Of a stretch of DNA of 64,000 nt, positions 23,015 through 33,551 are shown piece by piece. The stretch covers positions 50,956,730-51,020,729 of the forward strand of contig NC_134103.1 in the NCBI RefSeq assembly GCF_000715075.1, given 5' to 3'. The notes under the pieces were generated by a model that was not told the DNA's origin, did not search any database, and saw nothing but the letters and a program-made list of their open reading frames with translations. The position numbers and the translations under genes are program-made. This stretch comes from Nicotiana tabacum (lineage: Eukaryota; Streptophyta; Magnoliopsida; Solanales; Solanaceae). Each line of letters opens with the position of its first letter. Position 1 is the stretch's first letter.

Positions 23015-25594
23015 AACCAAAACCACTCCTAACAACACATCCACAACTCAACAAAGAATTACAATATATATCTATAACGCCAATCTCAACATTACAGTCA
23101 TTATGTTATCAAAAGTGGTATCTGGACACGAACTACACATATTTAAATCATAACACATAGAAAGTACCTTTCGAACCATAACCATTTGGCTATACAAACA
23201 AGTGAGAAATATTTTCTTTCCACAACACTCACGGCCTTCGAGGTGACTTCCTCGACTCACAGACTTCGCCATAGCACTTTGACAGAGGAAAATCTTAACT
23301 TCCAAACTTGTCTAAGTACATCCTATAAGCCAATTATCCATTAACTTCACCTTCAATAGCCTCCACTATATTGATAGACAAAGTGCTAGGAGGTCATGGA
23401 TCGCCAACATGGACTGCTGAGGTTGTTTGGACTGGGTCAGATGCGAGATTGGGCCAATGTTTGGGCTGAAATTGATTTGATAACAGCCATTTTTGTGTTT
23501 AATTGTGCAATTGCAATTGTAGCCTTTTGATCTTTAACCCTTTTAAAAATTAATTTAATTAAACTTGATTAAGTCTAATTAAATATGATAGAAATATAAT
23601 CACCAAATACACCACTAATTACTGTAATTAACTAATTATTTATTAAACACTTTATTTTCTAAATTATGGAATTAATTTTGGATTAATTGAAATAATAAGC
23701 GAGTTAATCAAAAATCAAAGGTTAATTTATTGAATTAATTATAAAACTTATGTTTAAAAATATAGAGGCTATTTTAATTATTTTTAATTTACTAAGGGTA
23801 ATATTTTATAAACATTTAATACCTAATTATTAATTTAACATTATTAATTTATATTTATGTTATATTTATATAAAAATAAGTATTATTGATTATAAAATAT
23901 TTTTAACACATTTATTGCAAATCATAAAGTATAAATAGTTTAATTTTAAAAGGGAGGGTCAAAATTGGTCATCAACATGATGTATTAGGACTTGCATGTG
24001 CGGTTAATTATAATTTCGGCTTATGTTCGGATTCAGAGGTTCCTAGATGGTTTTGGCTCTATTTGTCGAAAGTTGGTAATTTGAAGGTTTGGAGAGTTTA
24101 TAGGTTTGACCAGGAGTTGACTTTGGTCTACAGGGGTAGTTGGTGCTCCGAGACTTTGCTTGAATACATTTAGTGAATGAAAACTTTTATGCAAAGTTTG
24201 GTTGTGATCTGTAATTTCTACGTGTGATTCAGACGCATTTGGCGAAGTTTGAAGATTAGAAAGTTAAGAGAAGTATTTTGATCTTCGATTCTTGGTTTTG
24301 ATGTTATTTGTGGCATTTCGAGCTCTTGGATAAGGTATCGGGACTAGTTGTTATGATTGGACGGGTTCCCGAGGGCCTCAGGTGTGATTCGGGATGGTTT
24401 CAGATCATTTTGGTTGAGTTTGGAGTAGCTGGTGTAATGGTGCATTGCAGTGCATCACGATTATAGAGCAAGGCTCGCGATCATATAGAAGGAATTGGAT
24501 GGCAGGTATTTGTTCATCGCGTTCGCGAATAGAGTATCGCATTGACATAGTGTTGGAAGCTAGAAATATCGTGTTCGCGCGTGGATGTTCGTGTTCGCGC
24601 ATGGACGTTCGTGTTCGTAGAGTTGTGGTGCTAGGTGGGGTTTTGGCCTTCACGTTCGCATAGGTGTTACCGCGTTCACGTAGGCCTATGTAGTGTTATC
24701 ATTGCATTCGTATGGGTTGCTTCGCATTCACGAAGTATGGTTGGGGGCTGGAGGCTGTTTGGCCTTCGCGGTCGCGAGGGTAGTGCCTCGATCGCAAAGA
24801 GTAATGCCTGGATAGATTTTATAAGTTATAATTTTGGGATTTTGCCCATCTTTAATTATGGAATTTTGAAAAGAAATTTGGGGTTTTGTCTATAATTTTG
24901 GAAAGTGGAAATTGGGTATTTGCGAATCTATTTGGACTTGATTGCAGAATCTAATCACATATTTGGTCTCATGGAATTATGGATAGTCGGTATCTATCCC
25001 TTGACTCGGATTTTGACCATATGGGTCCCGGCTGACTTTTGGGAATTTGATTAAAGATTGAAGATTTATTGCTTGGAATTGAGTCATATAGCTTTGACAT
25101 TATTGAGTTGTATTTGGCTAGATTCAAGTCGTTTGGAGTTGGATTTGAATGGAAACGCTATTTGTTGTTGATTAAAGCTTGCGGGGTATTGATAAATATT
25201 TTGCCTAGCTTTGTTGAGGGATTTTTTCCTAATAAATGATATTGTTTGCTACATGTAGGGATGATACATATGCGAAGTCATGAACGTATATGCATGTGTC
25301 AGTATTATCCATGCTCGGGGTAGATTAGATGCTTCTTTGTGCCTTGTTGAAATTTGTGACCTTCTTGACTTATATTTCACTTGCTTCTAACATTAAATGA
25401 GCATAATTATCCATGCTAGAAATTATGTTTAAACGTATGGCATCTTAAATGGGTATGATAGACTAACCTTGAAACTCTTGATATACTTGAATTGATCATA
25501 GTCATGTGTTATACCATGAAATCATCTCTACACCTATTTTTCTGGTCCTACTTGAGCTTCTTTATTCATATTTAAAGACTATGATTGGGGCCTT
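23015..25594. other. Unclassified repeat-like tract
   Basis: Between two LTRs with no coding region. 23,015-23,395 is featureless. 23,500-23,950 is extremely AT-rich with many TTAATTAA-like runs. From about 23,950 the text has the character of a gypsy LTR interior in plus orientation, including a CGCGTTCGCG-rich island at 24,510-24,805 of the kind found in other LTRs here. No termini were identified, so it is probably an LTR fragment of a further family into which the LTR at 25,595 inserted. Confidence 0.45.
24510..24805. repeat. CGCGTTCGCG island
   Basis: Repeated CATCGCGTTCGCGAA, GTGTTCGCGCGTGG, GTTCGCGCATGG and TTCGCGGTCGCGAGG blocks in AT-rich surroundings. It differs in core sequence from the TGCGGTCGCA islands but has the same design of clustered CpG-containing short palindromes. 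Confidence 0.7.
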
Positions 25595-28315
25595 TGTTAT
25601 ACCCCATGTTTTCGTATGTAAAAGTACGTCATAAGTCAATTAATGTAAGCTCAAAAATAAAATCATCTTTCAAATAACATAAAGTAAGTTAATCATGTTA
25701 CCTTAGAGGTGACAAATATTTAGGATCATGAACTGCAAGTACCAAGAGGGTTGGAAGTTTTAGAAGCTAAGCGAATCGAAGAAAATAAGTATCGTCGAAG
25801 GTCGACAAGTTGGGAATGTTATAACATGTACTTTTGGGATGAGGATAGGGTGATTAACATGATAAGGAGATTATATTATAAGTTATTTTAGTCTTATGAT
25901 AGTCGTATGTTGTGTTTTGAAGTCATGTGAGTTGTGAAACAAAAGTTGGCAAAGGTCATCACAAGTTACATTCATAAATGTGTTGAAATGTAGGCCACAT
26001 GTAGCTGAGCTTTTCTCCCAATATACTTGGAATTATGGAATAATCCACCTACAAAACGGAAGATCTACGAATCTAAATTCTAACGCACTAAACCGTTTGT
26101 AGATACGACATCGGAGTAGAGAGATATTCGCATTTTTGCGAGACTGCATAAGCAGCTCCCATTGAGACCCACATAGGCAGTGCTTGACCTACTTCACTTT
26201 AAAAATGATTTGGACGATCTTTATTACTCATTTTTCGACCCAAATTCGTCCATACACTGCTCATAACCCTCCTAAATAGATACCATAAGGGTTTTAAGGG
26301 GAATCCAAGTGATTACACTATATTTCAACATCAAAAGTTAGTTCTAGTGAAGAACAACACCTCTTTAAGGTTGTGCTGTCATTGAGGATAGTTGTGGGCT
26401 GTGTTTGGTTGAAATTTCGTGTTGTTGCTACTGGTTAAGGTGAGTATAATAGCCTACTAATTGTTCTTAAGCTTGCTTGTATGTTGGTTAAGTTGTTAGG
26501 ATGATAAATTACAAGATAATACTTGAATTAGCTTGATATGTTGTTGTTCTTGATGGATTGTTTTGAAAGTTGCTCTTATGAACTTTAAGTGGCTGGAAAT
26601 TATGAGAAATAAATTGGCTATGATATTGTTAGTATGATTATGTTGGTTTACATGTCAAGTTTGTTGAGGAAATTGGTAACTAGAAAAGGAAATGGCTATA
26701 AAGCACTTGGAAGTTGTCCATAGTGATATTATCTTGTGTTGGGCTATTTCGGGTAACTTTGAAATTGAGTAGAAGATTGGAAATGCTTCAAAAGTATTTA
26801 TTATTATACTGGATATATTACTAAGTTCAAGAATTAATGTTAATGGGGTTGAAGGGTGCTAAAGAGATTCAATCCGAGCTCACCGCTCGTCGTGAAGTAG
26901 TTGTGACTTGTTGTTGTTATATAGTATCTTGTTATTGACACTTTTATGTTGTTGGATTACTCTGGTTGATGTCATTTGTATATGGTATTGGAGGAGGCCC
27001 TTGTTATAGGGGAGATGCTGCCCAAATTTACGTAAACAAGCTACTGGCTTAAGTTACGGACTTAGCCTTTACTCAACACTGATTTTGAATCTCCTTATGC
27101 TATAGTAGATTGAGTTGAGTTGTTTGAAGAGTTGCTTGGAAGGTAGCAAGTAATCAACGTGGTTAAGGTATGTTAAGGCTAAACCTTCGATATTAAGTAC
27201 TTAAAGGTATTAAGGTATGTTAAGGATAAACCTTTCCTTCATTTTGGCATGATCATGTAACTACATGTGTTTGATAACGAGACATAAAGAGAATTTCGTA
27301 TTTCTAAATCTATGTACATTATCCTAGTCCCATAAGTTACAGTATTCTCCCTTATAGGGACTTTATATTCCGTTAAGTATTGTCTTCTTCCAATAAAGAG
27401 AGAAGAGGGTGTATACATATGTACAATATAACAGTACTTTCACCACCATCGAGCTATAATCGGTGGGCAAGCCCCTATTGGGAAACCTCTGATCAGATGG
27501 TAAGTTAATACCGAGCCTACTATGGCTGAGCGTATATGAGAGAGCCTAGAATGGTTGAGATATCAAGCCTAGTATAGCTGAGCGCCTATGAGAGAGCCTA
27601 CTACGGCAGAGCAGATACAGGTACCGAGCCTTATAGAGCCGGACAACTATTTTACTAACTATATTGAGAGAGTTGAGTCGGTATCAGTAGGAAAGCATAT
27701 CTTCGGATCATCTTTTACTCCCGGTTACTTTCAGTTATTATATTATCAGTTCAGTCTCAGCTTTTAGTTATTCTATTGCCTTACATACTTGGTATATTAT
27801 TTCGTACTGACGTTCCTTTTGCCGGGGACACTGCATTTCATGCTTGCAGGTCCTGATAGACAGCTGGATAGACCTTCCCAGTAAACAGAGCCAAACATCA
27901 GCTTGGTTGGTAAGCTCCACTTCCCCGAAGTTACTAGATCTAGACCATGGAGTCCATTTTATATATACAGGTTTGATGGGTAGGTCGAGGCCCTGTCTGG
28001 ACCATGATATAGTTCAGTTATCTCTAGAGGCATGTAGACGAGTTCTATATATTTTGTATATGAGTATTGTGGCCTTGTCATCTCTGTGTACATGTTCAGT
28101 TTTGTATTGCTGGTTGTAGACGTTCATGGCGGCCTCGTCGGCCTGCACATTTATGTATATGAACTTTTGGGTGTGTTTAGCCCTCAGATGAGAGAGATGT
28201 TATTTTTAGATGATTCAGAATATGGCATCATCGGCCTTGATTAGTATTGTCAGCTTGCAGGTATGCCTCGTCGGCCTAAGTTGAGGGCTACCCCTCCAGA
28301 GTTCATAGTTACAGA
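25595..28315 (+). mobile_element. LTR fragment (2.7 kb), plus orientation, relative of the 33,552 LTR
   Basis: Starts TGTTATACCCCATGTTTTCGTATG at 25,595 and follows the LTR at 33,552-36,091 throughout: the TTGCGAGACTGC block, the GAGCCTACTATGGC minisatellite (27,510-27,640), the CGTACTGACG...GGGGACACTGCATTTCATGC block and the GGCCTCGTCGGCC block. Its 3' end is missing because element H inserted at 28,315/28,316. The last ~125 bp are repeated at 29,869-29,996 through the tandem duplication. Confidence 0.82.
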
Positions 28316-29867
28316 TGTCACAACCCAAAACCTAACCCGTCATGGATGGCGCCTATCGTGATACTAGGCAAGTCAACATTTCCAAAACACTTTCAACATT
28401 TAACAGAAATGAATTAAGACATCTAAAATGATCGGAGTTTTTCATAAAAAATGGGGTAAAACCCAATAGCATATGTGGGAAAAAATAGCCCGACATCGGG
28501 GTGTCACTAAGTACATGAGCATCTATACCAGGAGCAGTTTAATACAATATCTAAGGAATAAGAACTTAAATGCGATAAGGATAATGAAGGAGAGTCAAGG
28601 CCTGCGAACGCCATGCAACTACCTCGATAGTCTCCAGAATCAGCTGCTCAACTATCAACACCCGCTATGACCGGGAACAACTAGATTTGCACACGAAGTG
28701 CAGGGTGTAGCGTGAGTACAACTAACTCAGTAAGTAACAAAAATAAATAAGGAACTGAGAAGGTAGTGATGAGCTATACAAATACAGTTCATTTTCAATA
28801 ATTCCAGCAACGAATAGATATGCTTTCAAATCCAGCAGTTTAAGTCAAATCAGTTTTATACAGTTAAAGTGCAGGTAATCCGGATATAGAATCTTTCAGA
28901 AATTTCACAACAATGACAGATAGGAACTAAGTGCATCCACAAATGAAAAACAAGTGCAGCCTCTCAGGGAAACAGTCACTCAACTCGTCACAACAGCTCA
29001 ATCACTCGGCTCTCAGCCCTCAGTACTCACACTTAATAGGTACATGCGTTCATTGGGGGTGTGCAGACTCCGGAGGGGCTCCTTTCATCCCAAGCGCTAT
29101 ATCCGCCCAGACAACTCACGTGCTTCACGGACAACTCACGTGCTATAGTATCAATATGTGGATCCGCACGGACAACTCACGTGTTGCACGGACAACTCAC
29201 GTGCCATAGTATCAATACCTCACAGATAGGCCCTCAGCCTCACTAAGTTATCAACCTCTCTAGTCTCTCGGGCTCTCAAAAATCACAAAGATCGGCCCAA
29301 ATAAAGATAACATAGTGTATCAACAAGAATCAAGAAGAGGCTGAGATATGATACGCAAATATAACCATGACTGAGTAAAAGACAGCAATTAGCAAGTGAT
29401 TCAACAAGTACGCGACCTCTACGGGTCCCAACAGTACCATCACATAGCCTAAGCATGATTTTTAACAAGATTTGCAGTCAAATTTTCTCTAACACAGGGA
29501 GAGCATATAGCTAGCAACAAGTTATTCAACTTTACAGTTACACGGAATGGACCAAGTCCCAATTCCTATGGTGCACGCCCACACGCCCATCACCTAGCAT
29601 GTGCGTCACCTCCAAAATACTCACATAATCTAATAATCCGGGGTTTAATACCCTAAGGACCATATTTAAAACTATTACTTACCTTAAACTGTGCAAAATC
29701 CTATGCCGCAATGCCTTTGCCCCTCGAATCAATCTCCAAATGCCCCGAATCTAGCCACAAACAATACGAGATAATCAATATAGTCTAAAGGGATCAATTC
29801 CACTGCCCAGACTTTTCGCACCTGCGGGGCCGCTTCTGCGGAAACATTCCCGCTCCTGCGGAAGTCA
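28316..29867 (-). mobile_element. Element H 3' LTR, partial first copy
   Basis: Begins TGTCACAACCCAAAACC (minus-strand LTR 3' end) and matches the remnant 5' LTR at 50,166-50,320. It breaks off at 29,867 inside the CGCACCTGCGG island and is a product of the tandem duplication rather than a separate insertion. Small ORFs at 28,473 and 28,931-29,246 recur in copy two but carry no motif. Confidence 0.85.
29110..29203. promoter_or_regulatory. Cluster of four CACGTG (G-box) repeats in H LTR
   Basis: GACAACTCACGTG recurs four times, with CACGTG at 29,117, 29,137, 29,178 and 29,198. In the duplicated LTR, CACGTG remains at 30,797, 30,817 and 30,878, and the third site is mutated. CACGTG is the core bound by plant bHLH and bZIP factors; a regulatory role in LTR transcription is inferred. 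Confidence 0.55.
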
Positions 29868-29996
29868 GGTGAGAGAGATGTTATTTTTAGATGATTCAGA
29901 ATATGGCATCATCGGCCTTGATTAGTATTGTCAGCTTGCAGGTATGCCTCGTCGGCCTAAGTTGAGGGCTACCCCTCCAGAGTTCATAGTAACAGA

Positions 29997-32378
29997 TGTC
30001 ACAACCCAAAACCTAACCCGTCATGATGGCGCCTATCGTGATACTAGGCAAGTCAACATTTCCAAAACACTTTCAACATTTAACAGAAATGAATTAAGAC
30101 ATCTAAAATGGTCGGAGTTTTTCATAAAAAAAATGGGGTAAAACCCAATAGCATAAGTGTGGAAAAATAGCCCGACATCGGGGTGTCACTAAGTACATGA
30201 GCATCTATACCAGGAGTAGTTTAATACAATATCTAAGGAATAAGAACTGAAATGCGATAAAGATAATGAAGGAGAGCCAAGGCCTGCAAACGCCATGCAA
30301 CTACCTCGATAGTCTCCAAAATCAGCTGCTCAACTATCAACACCCGCTATGACCGGGAATACCTGGATCTGCACACAAAGTGCAGGTGTAGCGTGAGTAC
30401 AACCAACTCACTAAGTAAAAAAATAAATAAGGAACTGAGAAGGTAGTGACGAGCTATACAAATACAGTTCATTTTCAATAATTCCAGCAAAGAATAGATA
30501 TGCTTTCAAATCCGGCAGTTTAAGTCAAATCAATTGTATACAGTTAAAGTGCAGGTAATCCGGATATAGAATCTTTCAGAAATTTCACAACAATGACAGA
30601 TAGGAACTAAGTGCATCCACAAATGAAAAACAAGTACAGCCTCTCAGGGCAACAGTCACTCAACTCGTCACAACAGCTCAATCACTCGGCTCTCAGCCCT
30701 CAGTACTCACACTCAATAGGTACATGCGCTCATTGGGGGTGTGCAGACTCCGAAGGGGCTCCTTTCATCCCAAGCGCTATATCCGAACAGACAACTCACG
30801 TGCTTCACGGATAACTCACGTGCTATAGTATCAATATGTGGATCCGCACGGATAACTCAAGTGTTGTACGGACAACTCACGTGCCATAGTATCAATACCT
30901 CACAGATAGGCCCTCGGCCTCACTCAGTTATCAACCTCTCTAGTCTCTCGGGCTCTCGAAAATCACAAAGATCGGCCCAAACAAAGATAACATAGTGTAT
31001 CAACAAGAATCAAGAAGAGGCTGAGATATGATACGCAAATACAACCATAACTAAGTACAAGACAACAATTAGCAAGTAATTCAATAAGTACGCGACCTCT
31101 GCGGGTCCCAACAGTACCATCACATAGCCTAAGCATGATTTCTAACAAGTTTTGCAGTCAAATTTCTCTAACACAGGGAGAGCATATAGCTAGCAACAAG
31201 TTATTCAACTTTACAGTTACACGGAATGGACCAAGTCCCAATTCCTATGGTGCACGCCCACACGCCCGTCACCTAGCATGTGCGTCACCTCCAAAATACT
31301 CACATAATCTAATAATCCGGGGTTTCATACCCTAAGGACCATATTTAAAACTGTTACTTACCTTAAACCGTGCAAAATCCTACGCCGCAATGCCTTTGCC
31401 CATCGAATCAATCTCAAAATGCCCCGAATCTAGCCACAAACAATACGAGATAATCAATATAGTCTAAAGGGATCAATTCCACTGCCCAGACTTTTCGCAC
31501 CTGCGAGGCCGCTTCTGCGGAAACATTCCCGCTCCTACGGAAGTCACTTATCTGTTGTCTCCGCTTCTGTGATCAAAGGACCACATCTGCGCCTATCGCA
31601 GGTGCGGGAAACCCATCGCACTTGCGGTTTGATCTCGCTCCTGCACCCACCTGCTCGCTCCTGCGGCCATCGCATGTGCGGGAAAATCTTCGCACCTGCG
31701 ACCTCTACTCAACTCATCCTTGGCCACTTCTGCGGGCTCCTTTCCCGCTTCTATGGGCTCGCACCTGCGGTGCCCACTCCACAGGTGCAGTTAAACCAGC
31801 ATCAGCAGCACTTCAGCTGCTTCATCAACTCAAAAATCAAGTCCGTTAACCACTCGAAATCAACCCGAGGCCCCCGGAACCTCAACCAAACATACCAACT
31901 AGTCATATGACCCAATGAGAACTTAGTTGAACCTTCAAATCACCCAAAACAACACCAAAACACCGATTACACCCGGATTCAAGCCTAAAGAACTTCTAAA
32001 CTTCCAACTTCCACAAATGACACCAAAACCTATCAAACCACATCCGATTGACCTCAAATTTTGCACACAAGTCATATTCAACATTACGGACCTACTCCAA
32101 CTTTCGAAATTAGAATCCAACCTCGATATAAAAAGGTCAACCCCCCAGTTAAACTTCCCAAAAATTCGACTTTTGCCATTTCAAGCTTAAATTAGCTACA
32201 GACCTTAGATTCACAGTCCGGATACGCTCCTAAGTCCAAAATCATCCAACAGAGCTAACAAAACTCCATTTTGGAGTCGTCTTTACACAATTCCGACTAC
32301 GGTCATACTTCTAAGACTTAAGCTTTCATTTTAGGGACTAAGTATCCAAAAACACTCTGAAACCAAAAACAAGACCTC
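29997..32378 (-). mobile_element. Element H 3' LTR, longer copy
   Basis: Minus-orientation LTR starting TGTCACAACCC at 29,997 and running to about 32,378. There it meets the chromodomain-like end of H pol directly. The polypurine tract and the LTR 5' terminus are missing, so a deletion removed the pol-LTR junction. It contains the CACGTG cluster, a CGCACCTGCGG island (31,490-31,795) and an AT-rich distal third. It is related to the 56,886-59,035 LTR: both carry the GGGGGTGT.CAGACTCCG and CAAGCGCTATA blocks. Confidence 0.82.
31490..31795. repeat. CGCACCTGCGG/CCGCTTCTGCGG island in H LTR
   Basis: Dense repeats of CGCACCTGCG, CCGCTTCTGCGG, GCTCCTGCGG and CATCGCATGTGCGGG. The left portion also occurs at 29,819-29,862 in the truncated duplicate. 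Same design as the palindrome islands of the other LTR families, with a different core. Confidence 0.75.
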
Positions 32379-33546
32379 CCTGCCTATCCAAGATTGCCAC
32401 CGGCTCCTCAACATAAGACAAATCCTTATCCAACTAGACTTAGCTGAAATCCAACACGTGAGACGGATCGCCATGATACTTCCGGAGCATAGAAACAAGG
32501 AATACTAGATGAACTCCTGCTAGACTGGGAGGCAAGGCAAGCTCATAAAAAACATCCCCAACACGTCGCAATACCTCAAATGGACGGATAAACCTCGAGC
32601 TCAGCTTGACTACTTTCCGAACCTCATAACACTCTTCATGGGTGACACCCGAAGCAAGACCCGCTCTCCAACCATAAATGCAACATCGCGAACCTTCCGA
32701 TCTGCATAACTCTTCTTTCTGGACTGGACTGTGCGTAGTCTATCCCGAATCTATTTAAACTTCTCCAGTGCATCCTAAACCAAGTCTGTACCCTATAATC
32801 TAGCCTCGCCCGGCTCAAACTAACCCACCGGAGACCTACACCGCCTACCATGCAGAGCCTCATACGGTGCCATCTTGATGCTCGACTGGTAACTGTTGTT
32901 GTAGGCAAGAACTGATCCCACGAACCCCCAAACTCCATCACAAACGCATGAAGCATATCTTCTAATATTTGAATAGTGTGATTGGACTGTCCGTCCGTCT
33001 GAGGGTGAAATGTTGTTCTCAACTCCACTCGAGTCCCCAACTCATGCTACATGGCCCTCTAAAACTGTGATGTAAACTATGTACCCCGGTCAGAAATGAT
33101 AGATAACGGTACACCATGAAGCCTGACGATCTCGTGGATATACACTCGAGCAAGCTGCTCGGAAGAATAGGTAGTCATCATAGGAATGAAATGAGCTGAC
33201 TTGGTCAGCCTATCCACAATCACCCAAACTGCATCAAACTTCCACTGAGTCCGTGAAAGCCCAACAACAAAATCCATAGTGATCTACTCCCATTTCCACT
33301 CCGGAATCCCTAGCTTCTGAAGCAACCCACCTGGTCGTTGATGCTCATACTTCACCTACTGGCAATTTAGGCACCAAGCTACATACTCCACTATGTCCTT
33401 CTTCATTCTCCTCCACAAGTAATGTTGAATCATGTCCTGATACATCTTTACGGCAACCGGATGAATAGAATACTGCAAACTGTGAGCCTCCTGGAGAATC
33501 AGCTCAAGCAACCCATCTACATTGGGCACATATAGCCTGCCTTGCA
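32379..33546 (-). pseudogene. Element H integrase and chromodomain-side part of pol
   Basis: Minus-strand Ty3-gypsy integrase remnant. It shows the zinc-binding segment (H...YSIHP...CLNCQ, 33,547-33,356), then MDFVVGLS with the first catalytic Asp and IISDRG with the second (33,277-33,077). FHPQTDGQSNHT follows near 33,000; there the catalytic Glu expected in Q(A/S)ER is Asn. Later parts are frameshifted and end in a chromodomain-proximal PVAILDRQ at about 32,380. Several stops occur between 33,077 and 33,040. It continues pol from 43,842: the Tekay-like element at 33,552-43,836 split the frame between ALK and MQGRLYVPN. Confidence 0.88.
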
Positions 33547-33551
33547 TCCTC
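33547..33551. repeat. Left target-site duplication TCCTC
   Basis: TCCTC precedes the 5' LTR. The right partner at 43,837-43,841 is TCTTC, one transition different. Confidence 0.8.

Larger units (their letters stand above)
28188..31545. repeat. Tandem segmental duplication, two ~1.68 kb copies
   Basis: 28,188-29,867 and 29,869-31,545 are near-identical (single-base differences and small indels) at an offset of about 1,681 bp. Each copy holds ~125 bp of the 25,595-type LTR followed by the first ~1.55 kb of the H LTR. Breakpoints share a few bases (TCAG/GTCA). The duplication therefore happened after H had inserted. Confidence 0.92.

Noticed and set aside
28931..29246. Overlapping 60-92-codon ORFs in the H LTR, repeated at 30,611-30,995
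   Set aside because: Repeated because of the tandem duplication. They span the G-box repeats and have no protein motif.
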